Positions 33,489 to 42,116 are shown, counted from the first letter of the stretch. The stretch is DNA of 64,000 nt from Photobacterium gaetbulicola Gung47 (GCA_000940995.1 CP005974.1:2790001-2854000), one strand, 5' to 3'. Numbers and translations are program-made. Notes: generated from the letters alone by a model not told the origin.

Positions 33489-34946
33489 TTACAGCGCACT
33501 GGCATCGAACGGTTTGCGGCGAATAAAGCGGCCATTCCCAGCTTTCCCCGTAAATTCGCCATTACACGCTACAACGTCCCCACGGCTGATGGTCATCACT
33601 GGCCAGCCCTGGGTTTGGATATCTTCAAACGGGGTGTAATCTGCGTTGTCGTGTAGTAATTCGTGTTTGATTGAAACTTCTTGCTCTGGGTCGAACAGCA
33701 CTAAGTCAGCATCTGATCCGGCCTGCAAGGCGCCTTTTTGCGGATAAAGGCCAAACAGCTTGGCAGGCAGGTAACTGGTCAGCTCGACAAAACGGCTCGG
33801 GCTCAGCCGCCCTTTCATCACGCCTTCAGAGAACAGCAATGGCATTCGGGTTTCAACACCGGGCATCCCGTTAGGGCAAGCGCTAAAGTTGTCTTTGCCG
33901 CGTTGTTTTTGATCGTGGTAGGTAAACGCGCAATGATCGGTGGCAACCGTATCGATACTGCCATCCACCAGCCCGAGCCAGAGTTTCTCTCGCTCCGCAG
34001 CCGGGCGCAGAGGAGGGCTGAGGATATACTTGAGGGCGTCTTCCCGCTCGTAGCAACTGTCATCAAGCATCAGGTATTGCGGGCAGGTTTCCACCCACAC
34101 CGGCTGGTGGTTGTCACGGGCGAGCCGGGCATAATCCAGGCCAAGCCCATTGGAGAGGTGGACAATGTACAAAGGGGCATCACCGGCCAGTTTGGCAAGG
34201 TTGATCATCCGGGCAATGGCCTCGGCTTCGCACTCCAGCGGGCGGCTTACCGCGTGGTATTTAGGTGCGGTCTTGCCCTGCTCAAGCAACTGGCTACGGC
34301 GCAAGGCAATGGCAGCATCGTTCTCGGGGTGCACGGTAGCCAACGCACCGACTTGTTTAAGCTGGATCAGTGCCTTGAGCACGTCTTCGTCATCAAGTTT
34401 GTAACCGTAGGTCAGGTACAACTTGAAGCTAGATATCCCCTCTTCTTCGACCATCGAAGCCATTTCAGCGAGGATGTCTTCATTTACATGCTGGATAACC
34501 CCATGGAAGCTATAGTCGATAACGGCCGTTTCCTTGGCGTATTTCTGATAGACATTCAACTGGTGATGAAGGCTGCAACCTTTTGGGCCAAAGCCCATAT
34601 GGTCAACAACCGTGGTGGTGCCGCCACATGCTGCTGCGCGGGTACCGGAGAAAAAATCATCGCAACTGCGCGCAATACCAACATCGATATTGAAATGGGT
34701 ATGGACATCAATACCGCCCGGCATGACATACAGTCCCGCCGCCTCGATGATTTCACACTGCTTGGGAATGATGTGGATTTCAGGGGCAATATCGGCGATC
34801 TTGCCGTCAACGATAAGAATATCGGCTTTTTGTGCCTGCTGGTGATCGACCACTATTCCCTGGCGGATCAACATGGTCCCCGGACGGGGCTGGGTCAGGA
34901 TCGCCGCTTGGTTTTCTGATGTTTTTTTCGACGCCGCGGAAAACAT
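33489..34946 (-). CDS. hyuA: Dihydropyrimidinase/hydantoinase-family hydrolase (HyuA/YgeZ)
   Basis: The 485-residue protein is a cyclic amidohydrolase with HTHF (first metal pair), a Lys in SSFKLYLTYG that is carboxylated in the family, the metal histidines in VHPEND and IVHLSNG, and the Asp in ATDHCAF. It opens a cyclic amide ring. In the yge cluster the enzyme acts on a purine-derived ring intermediate. It has about 24 extra N-terminal residues before the usual start, but the ribosome site (AAGGAAT) fits the long form. It lies between ygeY and carbamate kinase. Confidence 0.88.
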   Translation of the reverse strand: MFSAASKKTSENQAAILTQPRPGTMLIRQGIVVDHQQAQKADILIVDGKIADIAPEIHIIPKQCEIIEAAGLYVMPGGIDVHTHFNIDVGIARSCDDFFSGTRAAACGGTTTVVDHMGFGPKGCSLHHQLNVYQKYAKETAVIDYSFHGVIQHVNEDILAEMASMVEEEGISSFKLYLTYGYKLDDEDVLKALIQLKQVGALATVHPENDAAIALRRSQLLEQGKTAPKYHAVSRPLECEAEAIARMINLAKLAGDAPLYIVHLSNGLGLDYARLARDNHQPVWVETCPQYLMLDDSCYEREDALKYILSPPLRPAAEREKLWLGLVDGSIDTVATDHCAFTYHDQKQRGKDNFSACPNGMPGVETRMPLLFSEGVMKGRLSPSRFVELTSYLPAKLFGLYPQKGALQAGSDADLVLFDPEQEVSIKHELLHDNADYTPFEDIQTQGWPVMTISRGDVVACNGEFTGKAGNGRFIRRKPFDASAL

Positions 34947-35050
34947 ACTTTATTCCTTCTCTGCCTAAGATAAAAAGGATGCTGTTTCGTTTGCCCGCTA
35001 TGACTTAGAACTTCAGGCCTAACGGACAAAAGGAACAGCAAGCGCCTGCC

Positions 35051-35100
35051 TATATCGTCAAGCTACTTCAAAATACGGGTTCAGAGGTAACTTGCTCATA
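35051..35100. repeat. Degenerate palindromic repeat, copy C
   Basis: The left arm TATATCGTCAAGCTACTTC and the reverse complement of the right arm, TATGAGCAAGTTACCTC, match the family loosely. Confidence 0.5.
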
Positions 35101-35113
35101 AAAAAGAAATCCA

Positions 35114-35166
35114 TCCTGGGGGGGATATGTGGCCAACGTTAGGCAGAGCGGTCGGCACCCCCAGGA
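35114..35166 (-). terminator. Large hairpin between ygeY and hyuA, terminator-like
   Basis: TCCTGGGGG and CCCCCAGGA form a 9-bp stem around a 35-base loop. On the minus strand it is followed by a T-rich stretch (CTTTTTT). It could partly end the ygeW-X-Y message before hyuA. Confidence 0.5.
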
Positions 35167-35224
35167 CGGAAAAGGATGGACAGGCAAAGCATAGAGAGCG
35201 TAATACCCTACCCGTCACGTTTTA

Positions 35225-36436
35225 TTACTTCTTCAACTCTTTCAGGTACATCTGTGGGATAACAGCGTACATTGCAGCACAAGTGACTAGATGATCTTTC
35301 CAAGTCTTCTCGTTTGGCGCGTGTGCTTCTGGCTCTTTACCAGGACCAAAGCCGATCACTGGGATACCGTAGCGGCCCATGATAGAAACGCCGTTGGTTG
35401 AGAAGGTCCACTTATCAACGGTAGGTTTCTTGTCGAACAGTAGCTCGTAAGACGCTTCCAGAGTCTTGGTTGCAACATGCTCTTCGTCGATCTTCCATGC
35501 TGGGAAGTAGCACTCAGTTGGGTAAACCAAACCGGTGTAGGCAGGACGGTCGTAGTTGTACATAGATACTTTACCACCGAATTTCTTAACCGCTTCAAGC
35601 TCTTCGATTTCCTTGATAGCACCTTCCCACGTTTCGCCCCAAGTCAGACGACGGTCGATAGACACCGCACAGCTATCCGCTACCGCACAACGGCTTGGTG
35701 AGGTGAAGAAGACTTCAGAAACCGTCAATGTGCCTTTGCCTAGGAATGGGTCGTCACCAAGGTTGGAAGCCAGTTTCTCGATATCGCCTAGAATATGGCC
35801 CATTTTGAAGATGGCATTATCACCACGCTCAGGTGCTGAGCCGTGGCAACTGACACCGGATACATCAACACGGATTTCCATACGGCCGCGCTGGCCGCGG
35901 TAGATCTGGCAATCAGTTGGTTCAGTCGAAACGACAAACTCAGGGCGGATGTTGCTTTCCTGGATAATGTACTGCCAGCACAGACCGTCACAGTCTTCTT
36001 CCTGGACAGTACCGGTTACTAGTAAGGTGTATTCGTCTTCTAGGCCAAGATCTTTGATGATCTTACCGGCGTAAACCATAGACGCCATGCCGCCTTCCTG
36101 ATCCGATGCACCACGGCCACCGATCACTTCGTCATCTTCCATACCTTCATATGGGTCGAAGTCCCAGTTATCCATATTACCGACACCCACGGTATCGATA
36201 TGTGCATCCATCGCGATGAGGTGAGGACCGTGACCAATCCAACCCAGTACGTTGCCCATTGGGTCGATTTCTACTTTGTCAAAACCGACTTTTTCCATTT
36301 CTTCTTTGATGCGCAGTACCACTTTTTCTTCGTCACAGCTTTCACTTGGAATGGCAATCATGTCACGAAGGAAACGGGTCATGTCCGCTTTGTAGTCTTG
36401 GGCTTTTTCCAGTACTTGGGCAAATGGGATGTTCAT
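35225..36436 (-). CDS. ygeY: YgeY family M20 peptidase-like hydrolase
   Basis: The 403-residue protein is an M20-type metallohydrolase with MDAHIDTV and GRGASDQEGG (metal and catalytic Asp), TVQEEDCDG (catalytic Glu pair) and a dimerisation domain starting VSCHGSAPERG. It belongs to the YgeY group, found beside selenium-dependent hydroxylases and needed in the urate pathway. It probably hydrolyses an amide between YgeW and YgeX substrates, freeing 2,3-diaminopropionate; that step is taken from family knowledge. The start follows AAGGAG. Confidence 0.93.
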   Translation of the reverse strand: MNIPFAQVLEKAQDYKADMTRFLRDMIAIPSESCDEEKVVLRIKEEMEKVGFDKVEIDPMGNVLGWIGHGPHLIAMDAHIDTVGVGNMDNWDFDPYEGMEDDEVIGGRGASDQEGGMASMVYAGKIIKDLGLEDEYTLLVTGTVQEEDCDGLCWQYIIQESNIRPEFVVSTEPTDCQIYRGQRGRMEIRVDVSGVSCHGSAPERGDNAIFKMGHILGDIEKLASNLGDDPFLGKGTLTVSEVFFTSPSRCAVADSCAVSIDRRLTWGETWEGAIKEIEELEAVKKFGGKVSMYNYDRPAYTGLVYPTECYFPAWKIDEEHVATKTLEASYELLFDKKPTVDKWTFSTNGVSIMGRYGIPVIGFGPGKEPEAHAPNEKTWKDHLVTCAAMYAVIPQMYLKELKK

Positions 36437-36572
36437 TATAATTCTCCTTGAACCGGGCGGTGGTCATCACACCCGGTATGATCGATTTTCACGGCACCCT
36501 GCCTATTGATGACACCAACAAGGCACTAAATTTAAAATTCTTTATTCATCTATTTCTTGAGCATTTAGTGAC

Positions 36573-36602
36573 GCTAGTTAGCACAGGCATGTGCTAACTA
36601 GC
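36573..36602. other. Perfect 12-bp hairpin between ygeX and ygeY
   Basis: GCTAGTTAGCAC and GTGCTAACTAGC flank a 6-base loop, 12 bases after the ygeX stop. It has no T run, so it is more likely an RNA-stability or processing element than a terminator. Confidence 0.6.
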
Positions 36603-36614
36603 CCAAATAAATGG

Positions 36615-37817
36615 TCAAATAGTTTGGTGTTTGCCGCCCCACACGACTTCGCGGTAGTGGACAGGGTCAGTATCCCCTTCGGTATTAATCAAGAGCACCA
36701 CCGAGTCTTTGTTGAGGCCCATTTTTTCCATCAGCTTTTCTTTTTCTGGGTGGAAATGAATGGCGGCAAGCAAACCAGCACCGACTGCGCCAGACTCACC
36801 AGACACAACTCGAGGATCGTCACCCAATGGATTGCCGAGGACACGCATACCGAGGGCTGCAACACTGTCCTGGCAGGAAACAAACTGGGTAGAGCAATCA
36901 CGCAATACCGGCCAGCCGATTGGGTTAGGTTCACCACATGCCAGACCAACCATGATGGTGGCAAGATCGCCATCGACATTGATCATTTCACCTTTTTCGC
37001 TGATCCCCGAGCGGTAGATACAGTCAGCTTGATCAGGCTCGACAACCACTGAGTGCAGTTTGTCAGGACCGTATTGGTCACACAGGTAGCCCAGCACGCC
37101 GCCGGCCATCGCGCCAACGCCGGCCTGTAGGAACACGTGAGTCGGGCGTTCAACAGCCATCGCTTTCATTTGGTCGACAGCTTCTGCTGCCATAGTGGTG
37201 TAACCCTGCATGATCCAAGTCGGGATTTCGGTATACCCTTCCCATGCCGTGTCCTGTACCACTTTCCAACCGTTTTCATCGGCGGTTTTGATCGCGAGGC
37301 GCACGGTATCGTCGTAGTTCATGTCGGTCACAATACATTCGGCCCCCAGGGCACGGATGTTGTTAACACGCTCATCGGCAGCACCTTTTGGCATATAAAC
37401 CACAGCGTTCTGACCGAGTTTATTGGCGGCCCATGCTACACCACGGCCGTGGTTGCCATCGGTTGCGGTCGCAAAGGTCATTTTTTCTGTAATGTCGTTT
37501 CTCAGCTTGGCGAAATCAAAGGCATTGATATCGAGCTTGAACTCATCACACAGCAAGCGGGCAATCGCATAGGCGCCCCCCAGCATCTTAAAAGCATTCA
37601 AATCGAAGCGGTAGGCTTCGTCTTTAACCAGGATTTTGCCAACACCGATGTCTTTGGCCAGGCAGTCAAGCGAATGTAAAGGTGTCGGCTGGTAGCCTTC
37701 CACAGCTTGGTGGAATGCGCGGGCTTTTTCCGCTTCAGCGGCGGTAAAGAGTGGAGAAAGCTGACCGTTATAATGGCGGTTATCGGCGATCTCCATTTTA
37801 AGAGTGAACGTAGACAC
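36615..37817 (-). CDS. ygeX: Diaminopropionate ammonia-lyase
   Basis: The 400-residue PLP enzyme carries the cofactor Lys in RFDLNAFKMLGGAYA (Lys77, the same number as in E. coli), plus ATDGNHGRGVAW and the phosphate-binding glycine loop GVGAMAGGVLG. It splits 2,3-diaminopropionate into pyruvate and two ammonia. Length and motifs match E. coli YgeX closely. The start is GTG after TGAGG. A terminator-like hairpin lies in its leader (37851-37887). The pyruvate produced could be used by the 2-oxoacid oxidoreductase at 20002. Confidence 0.95.
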   Translation of the reverse strand: MSTFTLKMEIADNRHYNGQLSPLFTAAEAEKARAFHQAVEGYQPTPLHSLDCLAKDIGVGKILVKDEAYRFDLNAFKMLGGAYAIARLLCDEFKLDINAFDFAKLRNDITEKMTFATATDGNHGRGVAWAANKLGQNAVVYMPKGAADERVNNIRALGAECIVTDMNYDDTVRLAIKTADENGWKVVQDTAWEGYTEIPTWIMQGYTTMAAEAVDQMKAMAVERPTHVFLQAGVGAMAGGVLGYLCDQYGPDKLHSVVVEPDQADCIYRSGISEKGEMINVDGDLATIMVGLACGEPNPIGWPVLRDCSTQFVSCQDSVAALGMRVLGNPLGDDPRVVSGESGAVGAGLLAAIHFHPEKEKLMEKMGLNKDSVVLLINTEGDTDPVHYREVVWGGKHQTI

Positions 37818-37850
37818 GACCAGACCTCATAAAATAAGAGAAAGAAAAAG

Positions 37851-37887
37851 GCGGGGGCGTTAATTACCCAAGGGTATTCCCCCCCGC
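37851..37887 (-). terminator. Terminator-like hairpin in the ygeX leader
   Basis: GCGGGGG pairs with CCCCCGC, with an inner TACCC/GGGTA helix. On the minus strand it is followed by CTTTTTCTTTCTC. It ends only 34 bases before the ygeX start, leaving no room for a promoter in between, so it may act as an attenuator or reduce ygeX expression relative to ygeW. Confidence 0.6.
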
Positions 37888-38015
37888 TTATGGGCTAGCA
37901 TGACCCAAGCATAAAGATACAGATAGATCGACTAGGGGTTCCCTGCCCTGTCACACCATCGCGTATGAACCAGGCGAATGCACCAAGGCAGGAAAAGTAT
38001 TGATGCAGCAAGCGG

Positions 38016-39203
38016 TTATTTAACGCGCTTCTTCGCATCATCCAGCAGCTCTTGCAGAATGTGCCCAGGCTCCTGGTATTTACGGTTTAGTATCATTGCC
38101 GCAATAATGTATGGCTTCCAGCTCGCTTCCTTATAAGTTGCGATACGGTATTTCTCAAATACCGACTCTTCCACTTCGCCTTCTTCGCACGATACGCCGG
38201 TGATGTCTGCTGGTAGGCAGTGCATGTATAGCGCTTCGCCATCTTTAGTCAGCTTCATCATCTCTTCGGTGCAATGCCAGTCTTTGTGATTAGCATTCTG
38301 GCCAAGACATTCTTTTTCCAATGCCTTCAGACCATCATGGTCGTTAGCTCGTAGCAGTTCGGTACGGCGGCCCATCACTTGGTAAGGAGCCCAAGATTTC
38401 GGATAGACGATGTCCGCATCTTTGAACGCTTCTTCCATGCTGGCAACCTGAGTGAAGCTACCGCCAGAGGCTTCTGCGTTCTTGCGCGCTTCTTCGACCA
38501 CTTCAGGGATCAGGTCGTAGCCTTCAGGGTGAGCCAGGGTAACGTCCATACCGAAACGGGTCATCAAACCGATGATGCCCTGAGGGACAGACAGTGGCTT
38601 GCCGTAGCTTGGCGAGTAAGCCCATGTCATGGCTATTTTCTTGCCTTTCAGCTTATCCAGGCCACCGAAGTGCTCTTCCAACCATGCCAAGTCAGCCATA
38701 GACTGGGTTGGGTGGTCGATATCACATTGCAGGTTCACCAGGGCAGGACGGTGAGGAAGCACGCCTTCTTTCACGCCGTCATCCAAGGCTTCACCCACTT
38801 CACGCATGTAAGCATTACCCGCGCCTAGGTACATGTCATCACGGATACCGATAGCATCGGCACAGAAAGAGATCATGTTGGCGGTTTCACGGACTGTTTC
38901 ACCGTGGGCAATTTGTGATTTGCCTTCATCCAAGTCCTGCTGGGCAAGACCTAGCATGTTGATCGCTGAAGCATAGGAGAAGCGGGTACGGGTTGAGTTA
39001 TCGCGGAACAGGGAAATTCCGAGCCCGTTATTAAACACGTTGGTAGCAATATTTTCCTGACGCATCGCTTTAAGGACCTGGGCTGTTTTCAATACACGCT
39101 CAAGCTCTTCCGGGGTTTGCTCCCACGTCAGCAGAAAGTCTTTGTCATGTAACTCAGATTTTAGCTCTTTGATTTCCTTGATAAGTTCGTTGATGCTCTT
39201 CAT
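38016..39203 (-). CDS. ygeW: YgeW knotted carbamoyltransferase
   Basis: The 395-residue protein has the carbamoyl-phosphate motif DNSTRTRFSYA, the HPTQSMADL motif and HCLPADITG, as in the trans-carbamoylase family with a knot in its fold. It is full length for YgeW. In the yge pathway it is thought to work in the phosphorolytic direction, releasing carbamoyl phosphate from a purine-derived ureido compound for carbamate kinase. The start follows GGGAAG. It is the first gene of the leftward yge run, divergent from its probable activator ygeV. Confidence 0.95.
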   Translation of the reverse strand: MKSINELIKEIKELKSELHDKDFLLTWEQTPEELERVLKTAQVLKAMRQENIATNVFNNGLGISLFRDNSTRTRFSYASAINMLGLAQQDLDEGKSQIAHGETVRETANMISFCADAIGIRDDMYLGAGNAYMREVGEALDDGVKEGVLPHRPALVNLQCDIDHPTQSMADLAWLEEHFGGLDKLKGKKIAMTWAYSPSYGKPLSVPQGIIGLMTRFGMDVTLAHPEGYDLIPEVVEEARKNAEASGGSFTQVASMEEAFKDADIVYPKSWAPYQVMGRRTELLRANDHDGLKALEKECLGQNANHKDWHCTEEMMKLTKDGEALYMHCLPADITGVSCEEGEVEESVFEKYRIATYKEASWKPYIIAAMILNRKYQEPGHILQELLDDAKKRVK

Positions 39204-39427
39204 GATTATCTTCCCGGTTTCAATTGTTATTCGTCCCTGGCAGCGCGTTACGCCACTGTCCAGTCGCTTAATGGGTAATGACAGCCTTCAGCATTGCTCA
39301 ATCAGCGATCATTCATTTGGTATTGGTTTAAGGCATTGAGATTGCAAACAAAGGTAAATGTTCAGGATCTTCCGCCTTAACTTAAGGGTTTACAAAGTTA
39401 GGTGATTGCGTACTTAATTCACTAACA

Positions 39428-39443
39428 ATCAATAACTGTGCCA
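39428..39443 (-). promoter_or_regulatory. Candidate sigma-54 promoter for ygeW
   Basis: On the minus strand the site reads TGGCAC, five bases, then TTGAT. This is a perfect -24 element with correct spacing and one mismatch in the -12 element (TTGC expected). It lies 225 bases upstream of ygeW, facing it, in the intergenic region shared with a sigma-54 activator. Confidence 0.45.
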
Positions 39444-39468
39444 AAAATAATTTACTGGAAAATAAAGT

Positions 39469-39515
39469 CCCACCGCCCTTCGGCAAGCCGCATAAATACT
39501 GGGGTGGGCATTTTT
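39469..39515 (+). other. Branched hairpin with T tract in the ygeW-ygeV region
   Basis: CCCACC pairs with GGTGGG around a small inner hairpin (CGGC/GCCG). TTTTT follows two bases later on the plus strand. No gene ends nearby, so its role is unclear. Confidence 0.4.
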
Positions 39516-39681
39516 AACGTGATTTGTTTATATGGTAAGAGCCAGAGAATGATAAAAAAGACACTATCAGTTGATATCATTTACTGAGACCAAAATGATA
39601 GTGATAAAAAAGGGGAATTATCATATTGATATTCCCGTGTGACATTGGTAGCAAAATATTTCTTTTTGAAATATTCAATCT

Positions 39682-39721
39682 AAAAACCCTGACACATATC
39701 AAACAGCATAACAGGGTTTTT
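39682..39721 (+). terminator. Terminator-like hairpin in the ygeV leader
   Basis: AAAAACCCTG and CAGGGTTTTT form a 10-bp stem with a 20-base loop and end in T. It lies 41 bases before the ygeV start. It could end a short RNA from this region or attenuate ygeV. Confidence 0.55.
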
Positions 39722-39762
39722 CTTTATGTTAATTCGGTCATTAAAGGAATAAGCCAGTCAAT

Positions 39763-41520
39763 ATGCTGAATACACCAAGACCCTCAGAGTTAATGCAGTT
39801 GCAACCGACTATCCTCCGCTTCACCCAAATGCTGTCGGCGGTGTTGAAAATCGATGCTGAAGTCGTCGATGCCGATTTGGTCAGAATTGCAGGTACTGGT
39901 CCCTATAGTAAGTTTTTTGGAAAAAAGCTAAATACCAGCTCAAGAATATTCAGATATATTCTTGAAACACATGAAGAAAAAGTTGTCGTCAAATCAAGAA
40001 CCGATCCTTTGTGTGAAGGCTGTACCAACAAGAATGGCTGTCGTGAAATGGCCTTCCTCGGGGTGCCGATCATGATTGAGGATCGCTGCCTTGGAGTGAT
40101 CAGCCTCGTTGCGTTCAGTGAAGAGTCACGCGAGAGGATAAAAGATAATGTCCAGCTGTTCTCCGACTACATCAAACATATTGCCCAAATAGTGGTGTCT
40201 AAAGTTGTCGAGAAAAACAGTAATAGCGACGGTCTCGATGAGGTGTTTACCAATCTTATTGAAAACATGGACCAGGGCGTATTAGTTCTCGATGAAAACA
40301 ACCGGGTAAAATACGGCAACCAGCCCGCACTCAACAACCTGAATATAACTCAGGAAGCGCTGCACAGTATTGAAATTAATATTCAGCCGCTCTCTCTACA
40401 CAACAATGAGATGAAGGGCCACCAACAACATATTATTTCACTCGGTGGCCGGCAGGAATTATTAGTTGGGCAGTTTTATAACGCCCACGGCCATCAACTT
40501 TTCCTGATGGCCTTTCATCAACCTAATAGCGCATTGATGATCCCGGATCATGAGCCACAGTTCGCCACCGTTATCGGCGAATGCAGCAAGATGCGCCAGC
40601 TGAAGAAGCTCATCACCCGCATTGCCAGCAGCCCATCCAGCGTCCTGATCAACGGCGAGAGTGGTACCGGTAAGGAAGTGATCGCCAATGCGGTCCATAA
40701 CCTGAGCGATCGCAGCCAGTACCCTTTCATTGCAATCAACTGTGCGGCTATCCCTGATCAGCTATTGGAAAGCGAACTGTTCGGCTATGTCAAAGGTGCC
40801 TTTACCGGCGCATCGACCAAAGGCAAAACCGGTTTGATCCAGGCCGCCAACAAGGGCACGCTGTTCCTCGATGAAATTGGCGATATGTCGATGACGTTGC
40901 AGGCCAAACTGTTGCGTGTGCTGGAAGAACGTGAAGTGATGCCAATTGGCTCCAACAAAGCGGTTCCGGTCGATATCCGCATTATTTCGGCCACCAACCG
41001 TAATTTCCAGGAGATGATCGCCACCAACAAATTCCGCGAGGATTTGTATTACCGCCTCAACGTCATCCCTATTCACCTGCCGCCGCTCAAGGAACGTGAA
41101 GGGGATATCGCGCTGCTGATCAACTACTTCCTCGAGCATCACACCCAAAAAATCGGGGTGACCTATCCGGGGATCAGTGCGGAAGCCATGCGCCGTCTCA
41201 ATGGCTACCACTGGCCGGGCAACGTACGCGAGCTTAGCAACCTAGTGGAATACCTTGTCAATGTCGTTCCGGAAGGCGACCCGATCGACGTCGATTTGCT
41301 TCCCCCCTATTTCGAGCAAACCCCTGAAGCGTCCAGCCCGCAGGAGCTGTTGAATGACGACTGCTCGATGAGCCTGGAAGAAATGGAAAAGATCCGTATA
41401 GAGGAGGCTATTTCACGCCTTGGCAACCGTAAGATGGTGGCCGAAGAACTGGGGATTGGTATTGCGACTTTGTACCGCAAGATAAAGAAATACGGGCTAA
41501 GCAACCATCGCGCGGCTTAG
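39763..41520 (+). CDS. ygeV: Sigma-54-dependent activator YgeV
   Basis: The 585-residue regulator has an N-terminal GAF-like sensor region (about 10-150) with a cysteine cluster (Cys84, Cys87, Cys93), a PAS-like segment (about 165-265), an AAA+ domain (about 272-500) with Walker A GESGTGKE near 297 and the sigma-54 contact loop GAFTGA near 345, and a Fis-type helix-turn-helix at the end (NRKMVAEELGIGIATLYRKI). It should switch on sigma-54 promoters of the adjacent yge genes. The ligand is unknown; a purine intermediate or redox state are candidates. It is preceded by AAAGGAAT and divergent from ygeW. Confidence 0.92.
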   Translation: MLNTPRPSELMQLQPTILRFTQMLSAVLKIDAEVVDADLVRIAGTGPYSKFFGKKLNTSSRIFRYILETHEEKVVVKSRTDPLCEGCTNKNGCREMAFLGVPIMIEDRCLGVISLVAFSEESRERIKDNVQLFSDYIKHIAQIVVSKVVEKNSNSDGLDEVFTNLIENMDQGVLVLDENNRVKYGNQPALNNLNITQEALHSIEINIQPLSLHNNEMKGHQQHIISLGGRQELLVGQFYNAHGHQLFLMAFHQPNSALMIPDHEPQFATVIGECSKMRQLKKLITRIASSPSSVLINGESGTGKEVIANAVHNLSDRSQYPFIAINCAAIPDQLLESELFGYVKGAFTGASTKGKTGLIQAANKGTLFLDEIGDMSMTLQAKLLRVLEEREVMPIGSNKAVPVDIRIISATNRNFQEMIATNKFREDLYYRLNVIPIHLPPLKEREGDIALLINYFLEHHTQKIGVTYPGISAEAMRRLNGYHWPGNVRELSNLVEYLVNVVPEGDPIDVDLLPPYFEQTPEASSPQELLNDDCSMSLEEMEKIRIEEAISRLGNRKMVAEELGIGIATLYRKIKKYGLSNHRAA

Positions 41521-41559
41521 CGCCTGAGGTTCCGCTGGCACAAGCACATCCCCAACAAA

Positions 41560-41579
41560 AAGGCCGCAATCGCGGCCTT
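41560..41579. terminator. Bidirectional terminator between ygeV and the S4 gene
   Basis: An 8-bp stem (AAGGCCGC/GCGGCCTT) with loop AATC lies between convergent genes. An A run precedes it, giving a T run on the minus strand. Confidence 0.8.
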
Positions 41580-41621
41580 CTATACTCTCTAATCAATAAC
41601 CCTGACTTGTCACAGATGAGC

Positions 41622-42077
41622 CTAGAAACTAATTGGCTTTCTGCCGGTCGCTTTGTCCGCTGGCCCTTTCTTGGCTTTAGAACGATTACCTTGAGAACTC
41701 TTCCCTTGAGTTCCTGCTTTCGATTTAGCCCCCAGTCCTTTGCCTTTTGCTGGTTTTGAGCCTGACTTTGCGCGTGGGGCAGTTTTTGGCTCGGCGGCTT
41801 TCTTCGGCTTTTCAGCCACATCTGTCACCGGCTGATCGCAAAGCACTAGGTAGAACTCATTGTTGAACTCAATGACATCACCGTCGTACACCTTGCGGCG
41901 CTTGCGCTGCTCCAGCTCACCGTTGACCGCGACATAGCCTTCGGCAATCGCGAATTTGGCTTCACCGCCACCACTTACGGCGTTGGCAATTTTCAACACC
42001 TTATAAAGCTCAATAGGCTGGGCACTCACCTCAACCCCAAGGGCTTCAACTTCATATTCTTCGTGTTCTTCAGACAT
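41622..42077 (-). CDS. S4-domain RNA-binding protein with basic tail
   Basis: From the ATG at 42077 the protein has 151 residues. Residues about 15-85 form an S4 RNA-binding domain (LYKVLKIANAVSGGGEAKFAIAEG, then VYDGDVIEF), like E. coli YbcJ. Residues about 90-151 are a Lys/Ala/Gly-rich disordered tail that YbcJ lacks. It probably binds structured RNA, perhaps on the ribosome. An upstream TTG would add eight residues but has no ribosome site. Confidence 0.8.
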   Translation of the reverse strand: MSEEHEEYEVEALGVEVSAQPIELYKVLKIANAVSGGGEAKFAIAEGYVAVNGELEQRKRRKVYDGDVIEFNNEFYLVLCDQPVTDVAEKPKKAAEPKTAPRAKSGSKPAKGKGLGAKSKAGTQGKSSQGNRSKAKKGPADKATGRKPISF

Positions 42078-42116
42078 TTTATTTACCAGTGGTGACTTCA
42101 ATAATTAACAAGGCGC

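Noticed and set aside
33738..34919. Long open frame (393 codons) antisense to hyuA
   Set aside because: It lies entirely opposite a well-supported hydantoinase with clear metal motifs and has no recognisable domain or ribosome site.
39520..39762. Purine riboswitch ahead of ygeV
   Set aside because: TATATGG is present but the conserved loop sequences of the purine aptamer are not.
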